Part shown: in pieces, positions 16,242 to 25,366 of the stretch
Layout: each line of letters begins with the position of its first letter
Position numbering within the stretch: the stretch's first letter is position 1
NCBI GenBank assembly: GCA_013151635.1
Contig: JAADHV010000034.1
Coordinates: forward strand, 1-60,745
Source of the DNA: Deltaproteobacteria bacterium
Lineage (GTDB): Bacteria > Desulfobacterota > Desulfobacteria > Desulfobacterales > Desulfobacteraceae
Direction: 5' to 3'
Length of the DNA stretch: 60,745 nt
The notes under the pieces: generated by a model
What the model was told of the DNA's origin: nothing
Database searches by the model: none
The model's input: only the letters and a program-made list of their open reading frames with translations
Made by a program: the position numbers and the translations under genes

Positions 16242-17258
16242 CTAGTTTGTTTTTAGCCTACTGCGCTTATTTATACTGCTGCTGAAAAAATTTTCTTTAT
16301 TCACTGCAAATGCCATTGTCCGGCTGACATCCACGACAAAGGGCCCGTCCGCTGAAAGTCGTATTGTCGCCTTTTGCCCCTTTTTGATTTCTACCTCCCG
16401 TTCCCCATCCAACGCCACCACACAAGGACTAAAGGTAATATCCATTTCTTCACCAGCCGCCATCAATTGCATGTTTTCAATTAACACATCTTCAATAATC
16501 CCGGGTGCTATGGGCGCCGTGACCGACAGTCCATTTTTGCCTAATTCCAGAGCCATGCTGAAAGGCTCGTCCGGAGCGATGGAACGGAGCATCCCGCCGA
16601 TGGAGGAAAAACCGATGTTTGCCGGACTGGAACGATTCAAAAAAATTTGCCTGATTTTATCCGTTTTCCATATGGCACGGGACCCGATAAACACATCCGC
16701 ACTGACCACTGCATCTACCAGCGCGATATCAGCAACCTTGTTTTCAATGACAACCTCCAGGCGGGTAGATTGGAATGTTCCCTCTTCCCTGGAGACTTTC
16801 CCGGTGCCGATCAGGCCGGCCGCAAGCCCTGCCACCGTTCCTTCGACCATGTAGGGGAACACGTTGTTTGTGCCGGTTGACAATGGCAGAATCGGGACCT
16901 GGCCCGCTCCCTTGGCCACCACCCGATTGGTACCGTCACCGCCTAGGGTGACAATGCAGCCTGCCCCTTGCTGGGCCAACAGCTGCGCCGCTTTGATGGA
17001 ATCGCGCTGGTCCGCCTTGACCTCAAATTGCAGCCTTTCAGCCGATAAATCGGCATGCAACCCGTCCAGGGCCCGTTCCACAATCCCGTGGTAATCCGGC
17101 ATATAAGCAATGTGATGGATGCTGGCGGCTTGCAGCCCCATAAGGACGCGGCGCACAACGCGAATTTTTTCCTGGTTGTCGACCACACTGCTGTAAGCGA
17201 CAAGCCGGCGAATATCTTTTCCAGAGGCCGGATTAGCGATGATACCGATCAATGACAT
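16242..17258 (-). CDS. acoX: AcoX-like ATP-NAD kinase family protein
   Basis: A 338-residue protein of the NAD kinase/diacylglycerol kinase fold: it starts IGIIANPASGKD and has the nucleotide-binding LGGDGTNR (about residue 98-105) and a later LSTGTNNVFP. Proteins like this are encoded in many aco operons as AcoX, where the biochemical role is unproven. It sits between the membrane protein and DUF6506 genes of the operon. It might also act as a real NAD kinase; the operon position favours AcoX. Confidence 0.85.
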   Translation of the reverse strand: MSLIGIIANPASGKDIRRLVAYSSVVDNQEKIRVVRRVLMGLQAASIHHIAYMPDYHGIVERALDGLHADLSAERLQFEVKADQRDSIKAAQLLAQQGAGCIVTLGGDGTNRVVAKGAGQVPILPLSTGTNNVFPYMVEGTVAGLAAGLIGTGKVSREEGTFQSTRLEVVIENKVADIALVDAVVSADVFIGSRAIWKTDKIRQIFLNRSSPANIGFSSIGGMLRSIAPDEPFSMALELGKNGLSVTAPIAPGIIEDVLIENMQLMAAGEEMDITFSPCVVALDGEREVEIKKGQKATIRLSADGPFVVDVSRTMAFAVNKENFFSSSINKRSRLKTN

Positions 17259-17295
17259 ACTTAAACCTTTTTATTTAATCCATTGGGGTTTTATT

Positions 17296-17315
17296 CCCCG
17301 CTGTTTGCGGCGGGG
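17296..17315. other. GC-rich hairpin between acoX and the membrane protein gene
   Basis: Six-base arms CCCCGC and GCGGGG separated by eight bases in the 75-base gap between two minus-strand genes. A T-rich stretch follows on the plus side only, so it is not an obvious terminator of the operon. It may be an RNA processing or stability element, or chance. Confidence 0.3.
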
Positions 17316-17333
17316 CAGTTTATTTTTGAAAAA

Positions 17334-18401
17334 TTATCCGTCAACATCTTCCCAAGTGCCGGGTGTTTTTTGTCCTGTCCACAGATAGGGCTTTTCCAAG
17401 CCGATACCGAAAACCAGTGGGATGACAAAGGACCAGTTCACACCCATATATCCGAATGTCAGCGCCTCATTCATGTCTGTAAAAACAGGCCCTATAAGTG
17501 ATTTCAAAAACCCGGTCACAATAAAAATAAGTACAATAGAAAACCCGCAAGCAGCGATTCCGCCCCAGGGCATAGGTATTTTAGTAAAGGGCCAGTTATG
17601 CAGAGGAATGAGCACGCCATACACCACCGAACATCCCACCATAAACCAGAGCAGCCAGGTATTGTCCGGTGTCGTGTATCCGAGATTCCAGAATGTAGAG
17701 ACGCCATCGAGTTTCAGATCCCAGACACCCATCAGTTTAGAAATCCACAGAAAAATGCATATGCTGAGAAACAGGATCAGCATCTGGGTTACCGACTTGG
17801 CCGGCTGAGGCATTTTGCGGGTCAGATAGGCCAGCAGCCCTGTAGCCGCCCCCATCTGGAGAAACGGAAACCACCATGCCGGTATCCAGCGCATGTTGGT
17901 ATTGGTGGTCATATAGGTCAATCCCCATATCAGCAGGAGAAGCACAAAAAACTGGCGTGCAGGGTTGAGATTAGCCACCAGCCAGTTTTCTCCGGTAAAA
18001 GAAAAAAAAGCAATATAAAAAAAAGTGCAGCCGACGATGGGAAAGACCCATCCGGCTCCCAAGCCGGTCCAATAAATCCCTTTTGCGGTGAACCAGCCCA
18101 AAATCCAGGATGTTGCTGTTATGGCAATGCCTCTCACCAGGCTGTTTTCAATCGAATTAAACGGCCAATTGCCTACGACCACAAACATCAGCGCCCACCA
18201 AAGGGCCATAAGTTGAAATGTAACATTGTCAAACCAGTACCACTTTAATATGTCATCTCCGGTCCACGGCCCAATAGGAGCTGCCTTCATCCATATGTTC
18301 AGAATGATACACGAAACAATAGTTAAACCGTAAATTAACGTCAAGCCTTTAATTGCAGTCCCTATTCGTAAAGGTGCCACTTCAATTTTATTATTATCCA
18401 T
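17334..18401 (-). CDS. Multi-pass membrane protein of unknown function in the aco operon
   Basis: A 355-residue protein with about ten predicted membrane helices and many Trp residues (for example ILKWYWFDN, MALWWALMF and WIPAWWFPF). I do not recognise the family. Its position between E1 beta and acoX suggests a permease for acetoin or a related substrate, or a membrane partner of the pathway; it is not a TRAP, MFS or sodium-symporter protein by any motif I can see. The start at 18401 is the only good one. Confidence 0.65.
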   Translation of the reverse strand: MDNNKIEVAPLRIGTAIKGLTLIYGLTIVSCIILNIWMKAAPIGPWTGDDILKWYWFDNVTFQLMALWWALMFVVVGNWPFNSIENSLVRGIAITATSWILGWFTAKGIYWTGLGAGWVFPIVGCTFFYIAFFSFTGENWLVANLNPARQFFVLLLLIWGLTYMTTNTNMRWIPAWWFPFLQMGAATGLLAYLTRKMPQPAKSVTQMLILFLSICIFLWISKLMGVWDLKLDGVSTFWNLGYTTPDNTWLLWFMVGCSVVYGVLIPLHNWPFTKIPMPWGGIAACGFSIVLIFIVTGFLKSLIGPVFTDMNEALTFGYMGVNWSFVIPLVFGIGLEKPYLWTGQKTPGTWEDVDG

Positions 18402-18480
18402 CTTTCAGCTCCATTTTTAAAGTCAGTATCGAGTGTCTTGCCCAAGATACTATCCGGTCAAGACACTCCTATATTACAGT

Positions 18481-19455
18481 TTAAGCCATCACTTTTTTGA
18501 CAGCATCAATAAGTTGCTGTTCGCTCGGTATATAGGCTTTCTCTAACGGCGGAGAAAAAGGGACCGGACAAAAAGGTGCAGCCACCCGTAAAATCGGTGC
18601 ATCCAGATAATCAAAGGCTTCTTCAGCCACCTGGGCGGCTATTTCAGCCCCTGATCCGGCAAATTTTACTTCTTCATGCAGAATCACCAGCCTGTGGGTT
18701 CTTTTAACAGATTCAAAAATTGTCTCCCCATCCAGAGGATAGAGTGTACGCGGATCGACTACCTCCAGGCTGATCCCGTCGGCGGCAAGCTTCTCAGCTG
18801 CCCCCAAAGCAGTATGGACCATATTGGCCGTGGCCACAATTGTGACGTCTTTGCCTTGGCGCTTGATATCGGCCTGGCCAAAGGGGATGGTGTAAGCACC
18901 GGAAGGAACCTCCCCTTCCATGGCATAAAGCATTTTGTGTTCCAGAAAAACCACCGGGTTGTCATCACGAATCGCTTCGATCAAAAGCCCCTTGGCATCA
19001 TAAGGTGTACTGGGCATGACCACCTTTAGTCCCGGAAGATGCATGAACAAAGCTTCCAGGCATTGGGAGTGCTGAGCTGCGGCCCCGATCCCGGCACCGC
19101 ATGCTGTGCGCATGACCATTGGAATTTTAGCTTTGCCGCCAAACATATATTTCATTTTTCCCGCCTGGTTATAAAGCTGATCCAGGGCCACACCGATAAA
19201 ATCGACAAACATCAGCTCAATAACAGGCCTGAGACCGGCGCTTGCTGCTCCTACTGCTGTCCCGACGATGGCACTTTCAGTAATAGTGGTATCTTTCACC
19301 CGCTTTTCACCAAACTGGTCGAGAAGGCCGGCCGTTACACCAAAACATCCTCCAAAAACCCCTACATCCTCACCAGCTATATAAATATTGGGATCACGCT
19401 CCATTTCAACAACATGAGCATCTTTTATTGCTTCTGCAAAAGTCATATCAGGCAT
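18481..19455 (-). CDS. acoB: Acetoin dehydrogenase E1 component, beta subunit
   Basis: A 324-residue transketolase-like beta subunit. The family stretches EDVGVFGGCFGVT (near residue 28), DTTITESAIVGTAVGAA, and EHKMLYAMEGEVP followed by GKDVTIVATANMVHTAL and DPRTLYPLD are present. With the alpha subunit it forms the thiamine diphosphate E1 that cleaves the 2-hydroxyketone (or decarboxylates a 2-oxoacid) and hands the acyl group to E2. AcoX and AcoR in the same cluster favour acetoin as substrate over pyruvate. It is preceded by AGGAGG before the start. Confidence 0.9.
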   Translation of the reverse strand: MPDMTFAEAIKDAHVVEMERDPNIYIAGEDVGVFGGCFGVTAGLLDQFGEKRVKDTTITESAIVGTAVGAASAGLRPVIELMFVDFIGVALDQLYNQAGKMKYMFGGKAKIPMVMRTACGAGIGAAAQHSQCLEALFMHLPGLKVVMPSTPYDAKGLLIEAIRDDNPVVFLEHKMLYAMEGEVPSGAYTIPFGQADIKRQGKDVTIVATANMVHTALGAAEKLAADGISLEVVDPRTLYPLDGETIFESVKRTHRLVILHEEVKFAGSGAEIAAQVAEEAFDYLDAPILRVAAPFCPVPFSPPLEKAYIPSEQQLIDAVKKVMA

Positions 19456-19552
19456 TTTTAATCCTCCTTTTGGATTTCTATCTTTGGCTGAAACTTAAAA
19501 CTTGATACTATAAATGGCATTTTCCATAAAAAAATCAGATCCTGGAAGCTTT

Positions 19553-20512
19553 TTACGTATACACATCTTCCAACAGCCCGGATATATCGGGATACGGGCT
19601 TTCTTCGGCAAATTGTTCGGCTGCGGTCAGATCCTTTTGAAGTTCCTGTTTGATTTTTTCAATTTTACTTTGTGTCAGCAATTCCATTTCCAGCAGTTTC
19701 TGTTCCAGTCGCGGGATCGGGTCTTTTTCTTTCCACTCCTCGAGTTCCGCATCATCGCGATAGGTGCAGGGATCGCCTTCAAAGTGCCCTCTGTGACGAT
19801 ATGTCTTGCATTCAATCAGGGACGGACCCTTGCCCTGGCGGGCCCGGTTGATCCCTTCGGCGGCCGCTTCCCAGACGGCAACAGCATCATTTCCGTCCAC
19901 AACCACACCGGGTATATCGTATCCCGCGGCACGGTCGGCAATGTTTGGAACGCACATGGATTTAGTCGTACAGCAAGAGATACCGTACATATTGTTTTCA
20001 TTGATAAACACCACCGGCAGCTTCCAGCATGCGGCCATATTCATGGCCTCATGGGTGGTTCCCTGGTTTGAGGCGCCGTCACCGAAAAAACAGACCGCCA
20101 CATTGTCATTGCCCATATACTGGCAGGCCAGTGCTGCTCCGGAAGCCAACGGCGGACCTCCGCCCACAATACCATTGGCCCCCATAATGCCAAGATCAAG
20201 GTCGGCAATATGCATTGAGCCGCCCTTTCCCTTGCAGTAACCGGTTTCTTTGCCGAACAACTCGGCCATCATCTTTTTGATATCCCCGCCCTTGGCAATG
20301 AGATGGCCGTGACCGCGATGGGTACTGGTGATATAATCCTTGTCGGTCAGGTTCTCGCAAACCCCTGTGGCAACGGCCTCCTCACCCACATACAGGTGAA
20401 CAAAACCGGGGATTTTACCGTCGGCAAAAAGCTCGGCAACACGATTTTCAAAGGTTCGAATCTTGACCATGGTGGTATACATTTGAATTAATTGTTCATT
20501 GGTCAGGTCCAT
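19553..20512 (-). CDS. acoA: Acetoin dehydrogenase E1 component, alpha subunit
   Basis: A 319-residue E1 alpha subunit. The start at 20512 is chosen over 20557 because AGGAGG lies six bases upstream of it. The phosphate-loop region THRGHGHLIAKG, then GKGGSMHIADLDLGIMG, and the thiamine diphosphate motif from GDGASNQG to NENN (about 163-192) are intact. It accepts the substrate in the active site shared with the beta subunit. The length and GKETGYCKGKGGSMH pattern fit AcoA/PdhA of Gram-positive-type complexes, in keeping with the alpha-beta-E2-E3 set found here. Confidence 0.9.
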   Translation of the reverse strand: MDLTNEQLIQMYTTMVKIRTFENRVAELFADGKIPGFVHLYVGEEAVATGVCENLTDKDYITSTHRGHGHLIAKGGDIKKMMAELFGKETGYCKGKGGSMHIADLDLGIMGANGIVGGGPPLASGAALACQYMGNDNVAVCFFGDGASNQGTTHEAMNMAACWKLPVVFINENNMYGISCCTTKSMCVPNIADRAAGYDIPGVVVDGNDAVAVWEAAAEGINRARQGKGPSLIECKTYRHRGHFEGDPCTYRDDAELEEWKEKDPIPRLEQKLLEMELLTQSKIEKIKQELQKDLTAAEQFAEESPYPDISGLLEDVYT

Positions 20513-20540
20513 TGGCTTCCTCCTTGATTTTTTTTTAAAA

Positions 20541-20588
20541 TTAATAAACAGCTTCATAAAATACCGTTAAATTTATTGTGTTGGCCAT
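20541..20588 (-). CDS. Possible 15-residue mini-ORF before acoA
   Basis: An ATG at 20588 preceded by AAAGGAGGG at a short distance opens a 15-codon frame (MANTINLTVFYEAVY) ending 29 bases before the acoA start. It may be a coupled leader that loads ribosomes for acoA, or a remnant. Expression is unproven. Confidence 0.3.
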   Translation of the reverse strand: MANTINLTVFYEAVY

Positions 20589-20636
20589 ATCCCTCCTTTC
20601 AATGGAGCAGTGATAAATTCCATCCAAGAGCCAGGA

Positions 20637-20996
20637 TCATGGAATGGAAACCGTCACGGCTGCATTGACCACAACGATTTGATCACAATTGGGTGCAAAA
20701 TCGGGTACGCACAACCCTTCCACAACCATGCCGCCAGCCACCGAACGGGCAGTTTTCTGTCCGATGGGTGCAATGGCCTTGACCTGCTCCAAATCCACTT
20801 CCCCCGGCCTTGGAGAGGCCACAATAATATCCACCTGTACAGCCTGAAGATCATCCATGCCACAAATTTCTACCAATCCGCACAGACAACTTCTTGAGAT
20901 GGCGTCCTTCACAGCCCGGCATGCGGCCTTGGTGACGTCTTCTCCGTGCAGATCAGCCCCTGTTCCGATTTCAACAATAAAACGTTTTGATTTCAT
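20637..20996 (-). CDS. Lin0512 family protein
   Basis: A 119-residue protein opening KRFIVEIGTGADLHGEDVTK, the pattern of the small Lin0512 family (TIGR02058), which is broadly spread and has no known function. It is Cys-containing (SCLCGLVEICGM) but has no obvious cofactor motif. Its start overlaps the stop of the lipBA fusion gene, so it belongs to the operon between lipoate synthesis and E1 alpha. A link to lipoate or acetoin metabolism is inference from position only. Confidence 0.65.
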   Translation of the reverse strand: MKSKRFIVEIGTGADLHGEDVTKAACRAVKDAISRSCLCGLVEICGMDDLQAVQVDIIVASPRPGEVDLEQVKAIAPIGQKTARSVAGGMVVEGLCVPDFAPNCDQIVVVNAAVTVSIP

Positions 20997-22552
20997 CAGC
21001 CTGCCTTTCTATATGAATTGTTATGGAATAGACTTTTGCCTGCACCCATCATTTGGGCGGCACGATAGGAACTTCTTACCAGCGGCCCTGCGGCCACGGA
21101 TGCAAACTTCATGGCTCTTGCAGTTACAGCCCACATCTCAAATTCTTCCGGCAAAACATACCGCGCCACCGCCACATGGTCTTTGGAGGGTGCCAAATAT
21201 TGGCCCAGGGTTAGCAACATGCAACCAGCATATTTTAAATCCATAAGGGTTTTTTTGATCTCATCTTCGGTTTCACCAAGGCCCAGCATAAGGCCTGATT
21301 TAACAAAAAGCCCCCGGGAGGAAGCATATGATAAAACCCCAAGTGAACGCCGGTATTCAGCTTTGGGCCGAACCCCGGCATACAGCCGGGGCACGGTTTC
21401 AATATTATGGTTGAACACATCAGGCCGTGCTGCACATACCGCATCCATGGACGGGATATTTCCGTTAAAATCCGGCACCAGCACTTCCACAGATACACCG
21501 GGGCAATACTGCCGGATCAAGCGGATGGTTCCGGCAAACTGCCCGGCCCCGCCGTCGGGTAAATCATCCCGGGTCACAGAGGTGACCACGACATGGGTTA
21601 ACCCCAATTCCCGCACAGCCATGGCGACCCGTTTAGGTTCCTCGTCATCTAAAGAATGGGGTGCGCCCTTATCCACGGCACAAAATCGGCATCTGCGGGT
21701 GCAGCTTGTTCCCAGGATCATGAAAGCAGCAGTGCCCTGGTAAAAGCATTCCATCTGGTTAGGACAATGGGCACTCTGACAGACAGTGGCCAGGTGCAAC
21801 CGCTTCAGCTGCTTTTCCATACGATCTACAGTTTCAAGGCCGGTTGTTGATTTAACCAGCCATGACGGTCGCCTGCCAGGCTCGGCATTTGCTTTTTCAC
21901 TGGGGGTATACCCCAGTTGACTGCAAAAATGATCAACAAATCTCTTTTTTACATTTGATATGTCCACAGGACCGTCTATTTCATGATCCATGGAAGTTAT
22001 TTTTTCTTCTTTCTGACCGCAGGGAACAATCAGATCAAACCATCCGGGATCTGTACAAACATTTAAGGCAATCCCATGGTAGGTGACGTGCTTGCGCACA
22101 GACAGACCGACACTGGCGATCTTGGCTGTGTTTACCCAAAGACCGGGTTTCCCCTTTTTAAATTCAGGAACAAGCCCAAAATCCCCTAGCACTCCGGCCA
22201 CAGTATCGAGCAGTCGCTTCAAAAAACTGTGAATATCTTTGCCTCTGACCTTGACAATAGGGTAAACCACCAATTGCCCAGGCCCATGAAATGTTGCCCT
22301 GCCACCCCTGTCCACCTGATGCAGGGAAACGCCCTTTTGATCCAGAACCTCTTTTGCGACACGAAGGTCCTTCAAGCTTCCGCTGCGGCCGATGGTCACT
22401 ACCGGCGGGTGCTCAACCAGGATCAGACGATCCAAAGCCCGGCCTTTTAACCGCTCGGCAACCAATTGGCGCTGGCGGATAAGGGCCTGGGCATAGTTAA
22501 GCACTCCCCAATCGATAATTTGAATCTTTTTTAATCCGGGATTTTCCATCAC
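20996..22552 (-). CDS. LipB-LipA fusion: octanoyltransferase and lipoyl synthase in one chain
   Basis: A 518-residue fusion. Residues about 1-225 are LipB: DRGGRATFHGPGQLVVYP, KIASVG with the active-site Lys and a PCG with the catalytic Cys. Residues about 230-518 are LipA, complete with the auxiliary cluster motif C-x4-C-x5-C (CQSAHCPNQMEC), the radical SAM motif CTRRCRFC and the terminal RSSYRA with the Ser ligand. It would make lipoyl groups on the E2 protein from octanoyl-ACP in two steps without release. Start is GTG at 22552 or ATG at 22549, four bases after the E3 gene. Such fusions are uncommon; this is one of two lipoate systems in the same operon. Confidence 0.93.
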   Translation of the reverse strand: MMENPGLKKIQIIDWGVLNYAQALIRQRQLVAERLKGRALDRLILVEHPPVVTIGRSGSLKDLRVAKEVLDQKGVSLHQVDRGGRATFHGPGQLVVYPIVKVRGKDIHSFLKRLLDTVAGVLGDFGLVPEFKKGKPGLWVNTAKIASVGLSVRKHVTYHGIALNVCTDPGWFDLIVPCGQKEEKITSMDHEIDGPVDISNVKKRFVDHFCSQLGYTPSEKANAEPGRRPSWLVKSTTGLETVDRMEKQLKRLHLATVCQSAHCPNQMECFYQGTAAFMILGTSCTRRCRFCAVDKGAPHSLDDEEPKRVAMAVRELGLTHVVVTSVTRDDLPDGGAGQFAGTIRLIRQYCPGVSVEVLVPDFNGNIPSMDAVCAARPDVFNHNIETVPRLYAGVRPKAEYRRSLGVLSYASSRGLFVKSGLMLGLGETEDEIKKTLMDLKYAGCMLLTLGQYLAPSKDHVAVARYVLPEEFEMWAVTARAMKFASVAAGPLVRSSYRAAQMMGAGKSLFHNNSYRKAG

Positions 22553-22555
22553 GCA

Positions 22556-23926
22556 TCAGTCCCTGGGCAGATATAATGCCCAATCTCCGGCATCCCGGGC
22601 CGCATCGACCACTGCTTCTGAAAAAGTGGGATGGACCCTGATACTGCGAGCCAGTTCCTGAACCGTGACTTCCATCTGCATGGCGGTTACCGCCTCACCA
22701 ATAACTTCGGTGGCATTGGAGCCGACGATATGCACCCCTAAAATTTCACCATAACGGGCATCGAAAACAATTTTCACAGCACCGTCCACCTGGTTGCGAA
22801 CCATAGCCATCCCATTGATGGCATAGGGGAAAACACCGGTTTCCACATCATACCCTTTTTTTTCCGCCTCTTCTTCCGAAAGTCCTACAGTGCCCATCTC
22901 AGGTTGTGTCCACAAGCATCTGGGAATCAGATGAAAGGGATAAGCATTATTTTCCCCCATTGCATTTTCAGCTGCAAAAACAGCCATGGACGACGCCCCG
23001 TGACTGAGCATCCAGCCGCCGGTTACATCACCAATGGCAAAAATTCCTTTAACCGAGGTCTCAAGCCTGTCATTTACCCGGATGCCATTGTCTTTATTCA
23101 ACTTGACGTCAAGCTTTTCCAAACCCAGGCCTTTGGTGTTGGGTATTCTTTTGGAAATCAGGACTTTTTCCACGGTGACACTATCCTCTTTCGTACCGGA
23201 AAGCTTGCAGACAGTACCAGCCTTGGTTGTTTCAACAGATTCAACAAATGCCTGCGGAATGATTTGAATGCCATTTTCCCTTAATGCCTGTGCAACTCTC
23301 TGGCTTGTGTCCAAGTCTTCTTTGGGTAAAATCCTTGCCGGTTCAGCCGCCATGATGACTTTACACCCGAATGTATTAAGCAAAAAGGCCATCTCAACTT
23401 CAATGTAACCAAAGCCGCACACCAATATGGATTCAGGCACCGCAGTCATTTCCAGCACATCGTCGGTGGTCATGGCGGCTGTGTCCAGCCCTGGTATCTT
23501 CTGTGCGCCAAGGGAACTGCCCGTGGCCACAATAATTTTTTTGGTTTTAATGGTACGGCCACCCACATCCACTTCCTGCGGGCTCTTTATAGCAGCGCGT
23601 CCTTTAATGAGCTTAACACAGTTATTTTGTAAAAGTGCTTCCATACCCATGCGAATCTCCGCGGAAACACCGGCTTTTCTTTCCCCAAGCATCTTAAAAT
23701 CAATCTCTTTGATATCAGCATTGATACCGAACGTCTTCCCGGTCTCAAGTTGATCAAGAAAATTTCCGGCTTTCAGCCATACTTTGCTGGGAATGCATCC
23801 CCGGTTCACGCAGGTGCCACCGGTTTCGGCACATTCAGCCAATACAACACCGGCTCCTAACTGGGCTGCGCGGATTGCTGCTGCATAACCGCCGGATCCG
23901 CCGCCGATAATCATTACATCGTACAT
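22556..23926 (-). CDS. lpd: Dihydrolipoamide dehydrogenase (E3)
   Basis: A 456-residue pyridine nucleotide-disulfide oxidoreductase. It has the FAD fold IGGGSGGYAAAIRAAQLG, redox-active GGTCVNRGCIPSK (Cys pair near 40 and 45), an FAD-binding GIFAIGDVTGG and the C-terminal active base HPTFSEAV. It reoxidises dihydrolipoyl-E2 and passes electrons to NAD+. The gene follows E2 after about 40 bases with an AGGAG site. In this operon a second possible oxidant of dihydrolipoyl groups, the HdrD-like protein, is also present. Confidence 0.94.
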   Translation of the reverse strand: MYDVMIIGGGSGGYAAAIRAAQLGAGVVLAECAETGGTCVNRGCIPSKVWLKAGNFLDQLETGKTFGINADIKEIDFKMLGERKAGVSAEIRMGMEALLQNNCVKLIKGRAAIKSPQEVDVGGRTIKTKKIIVATGSSLGAQKIPGLDTAAMTTDDVLEMTAVPESILVCGFGYIEVEMAFLLNTFGCKVIMAAEPARILPKEDLDTSQRVAQALRENGIQIIPQAFVESVETTKAGTVCKLSGTKEDSVTVEKVLISKRIPNTKGLGLEKLDVKLNKDNGIRVNDRLETSVKGIFAIGDVTGGWMLSHGASSMAVFAAENAMGENNAYPFHLIPRCLWTQPEMGTVGLSEEEAEKKGYDVETGVFPYAINGMAMVRNQVDGAVKIVFDARYGEILGVHIVGSNATEVIGEAVTAMQMEVTVQELARSIRVHPTFSEAVVDAARDAGDWALYLPRD

Positions 23927-23967
23927 TGGTTGCTCCTTGTTGGAATTAATGGGTTTAATAGTGGCTT

Positions 23968-25299
23968 TCAGGCCATGATCAGCATAGGCTGCTCAAGATA
24001 GCGGGCCAGGTCATTTAAAAACATCATGGCGGGTGCACCATCGACAATTCTGTGATCAAAGGTCAGGCTCAGTGTCATCATGTGCCGGATGGTAATCTCG
24101 CCGTTAAACACACTGGGTTTTTCCTTCACGCGGCCAACACCTAAAATTCCGGTCTCCGGCGGATTGAGTACCGGTGTAAATCCGTCCATGCCCAGCATAC
24201 TGACATTGCTGATGGTAAAGGTGCCGCCGGTGACCTCCTCCACACCCAAAGCGCCTTCCCGTGCTTTTTTGGCCAGTTGCCTGACCTCCCTGGCGATTTG
24301 CAATAAATTTTTCTTTTCAGCGTTACGCAGTTTAGGAACAATGAGCCCCTCTGAAAGTGCAACAGCAATACCTAAGTGAACGCTGTCATGGATCAGGATC
24401 TCTTCACCGACCAGGGTGGAATTCATTATGGGGTGGCGCATCAATGCACGGGCTGTTGCCATAAGAATGATGTCATTGTAAGAAATTTTTATGGAATCAT
24501 CTTTTTTATATTCCGCCTTCACAATATCCTTGAACCGTACCATTTCAGTGACATCCACCTCGGTGAAGGTGGTGAGCTGGGCCGTATTTTGCAGACTTCC
24601 ATGCATATTGTCTGCAATGGCCTTACGCATTCCTTCAAAAGGAATCACCCGGACTTTGGGGGGCGCATCCTGGTTGGCATCCCCTGCTGTTGCAAGAAAC
24701 CCCTCTATATCCTGCCGGGTAATTTTACCATTCTCACCAGTCCCGGTAATTATAGAAATGTCTAAACCTTCCTGTCGGGCAATTTCAGCGGCCAAAGGAC
24801 TAATTTTGGGTGCGGGCGGTCCTTTTTCATGAAATTTGAGGACATCGGCCTCTTTTATTTTTTCATCAGGGCCTGTTCCCGGTACCAATGCCAAATCAAC
24901 GCCCAATTCTTTTGCCAACCGACGGGCTGAAGGAGTCGACAATATACGTTTTTTTTTCTTTGAGCCGGTTTCAGCTTCAGTGGATTGAGATTTTGTCGAC
25001 TCACTATCCATCTCAACCACTTCACCGGCCTGAATGCCTTCAATGCGCTCCGGCTGTTCTTCTTTTTCAGCTATAACCGCCAGGATTGTCCCAATAGGCA
25101 CGATCGTACCGGCAGGTACTACAATCTGAAACAAAATTCCGCTTCCCGGTGATTCAATCTTATTCGTAATCTTTTCGGTTTCAACTTCAAATAGATCTTC
25201 TCCTTTCTCAACAGAGTCTCCTTCATTTTTATACCATTTGGAAATTTTACCCACTTTCATCGTCATGCCCAATTTCGGCATGGTTGCATTAACAGTCAA
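23968..25299 (-). CDS. acoC: Acetoin dehydrogenase E2 (dihydrolipoamide acetyltransferase) with two E3-binding domains
   Basis: A 443-residue E2. One lipoyl domain (about 1-80) with the lipoyl Lys in ETEKITNKIES, then a charged Lys-rich linker, then two consecutive peripheral subunit-binding domains: STPSARRLAKELGVDLALV (about 120) and SPLAAEIARQEGLDISII (about 165). The catalytic domain ends with DHRIVDGAPAMMFL holding the active His. It takes the acetyl group from E1 to coenzyme A. The start is TTG at 25299 with GGAGGG seven bases before it. It is the first gene after the sigma-54 promoter. Two E3-binding domains in one E2 are unusual. Confidence 0.92.
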   Translation of the reverse strand: MTVNATMPKLGMTMKVGKISKWYKNEGDSVEKGEDLFEVETEKITNKIESPGSGILFQIVVPAGTIVPIGTILAVIAEKEEQPERIEGIQAGEVVEMDSESTKSQSTEAETGSKKKKRILSTPSARRLAKELGVDLALVPGTGPDEKIKEADVLKFHEKGPPAPKISPLAAEIARQEGLDISIITGTGENGKITRQDIEGFLATAGDANQDAPPKVRVIPFEGMRKAIADNMHGSLQNTAQLTTFTEVDVTEMVRFKDIVKAEYKKDDSIKISYNDIILMATARALMRHPIMNSTLVGEEILIHDSVHLGIAVALSEGLIVPKLRNAEKKNLLQIAREVRQLAKKAREGALGVEEVTGGTFTISNVSMLGMDGFTPVLNPPETGILGVGRVKEKPSVFNGEITIRHMMTLSLTFDHRIVDGAPAMMFLNDLARYLEQPMLIMA

Positions 25300-25366
25300 T
25301 TTGCAGCCCTCCTTTCAATTGCATCAGATAAAAAAATTGCAGACAACGAATATGCCCATCAAATAT

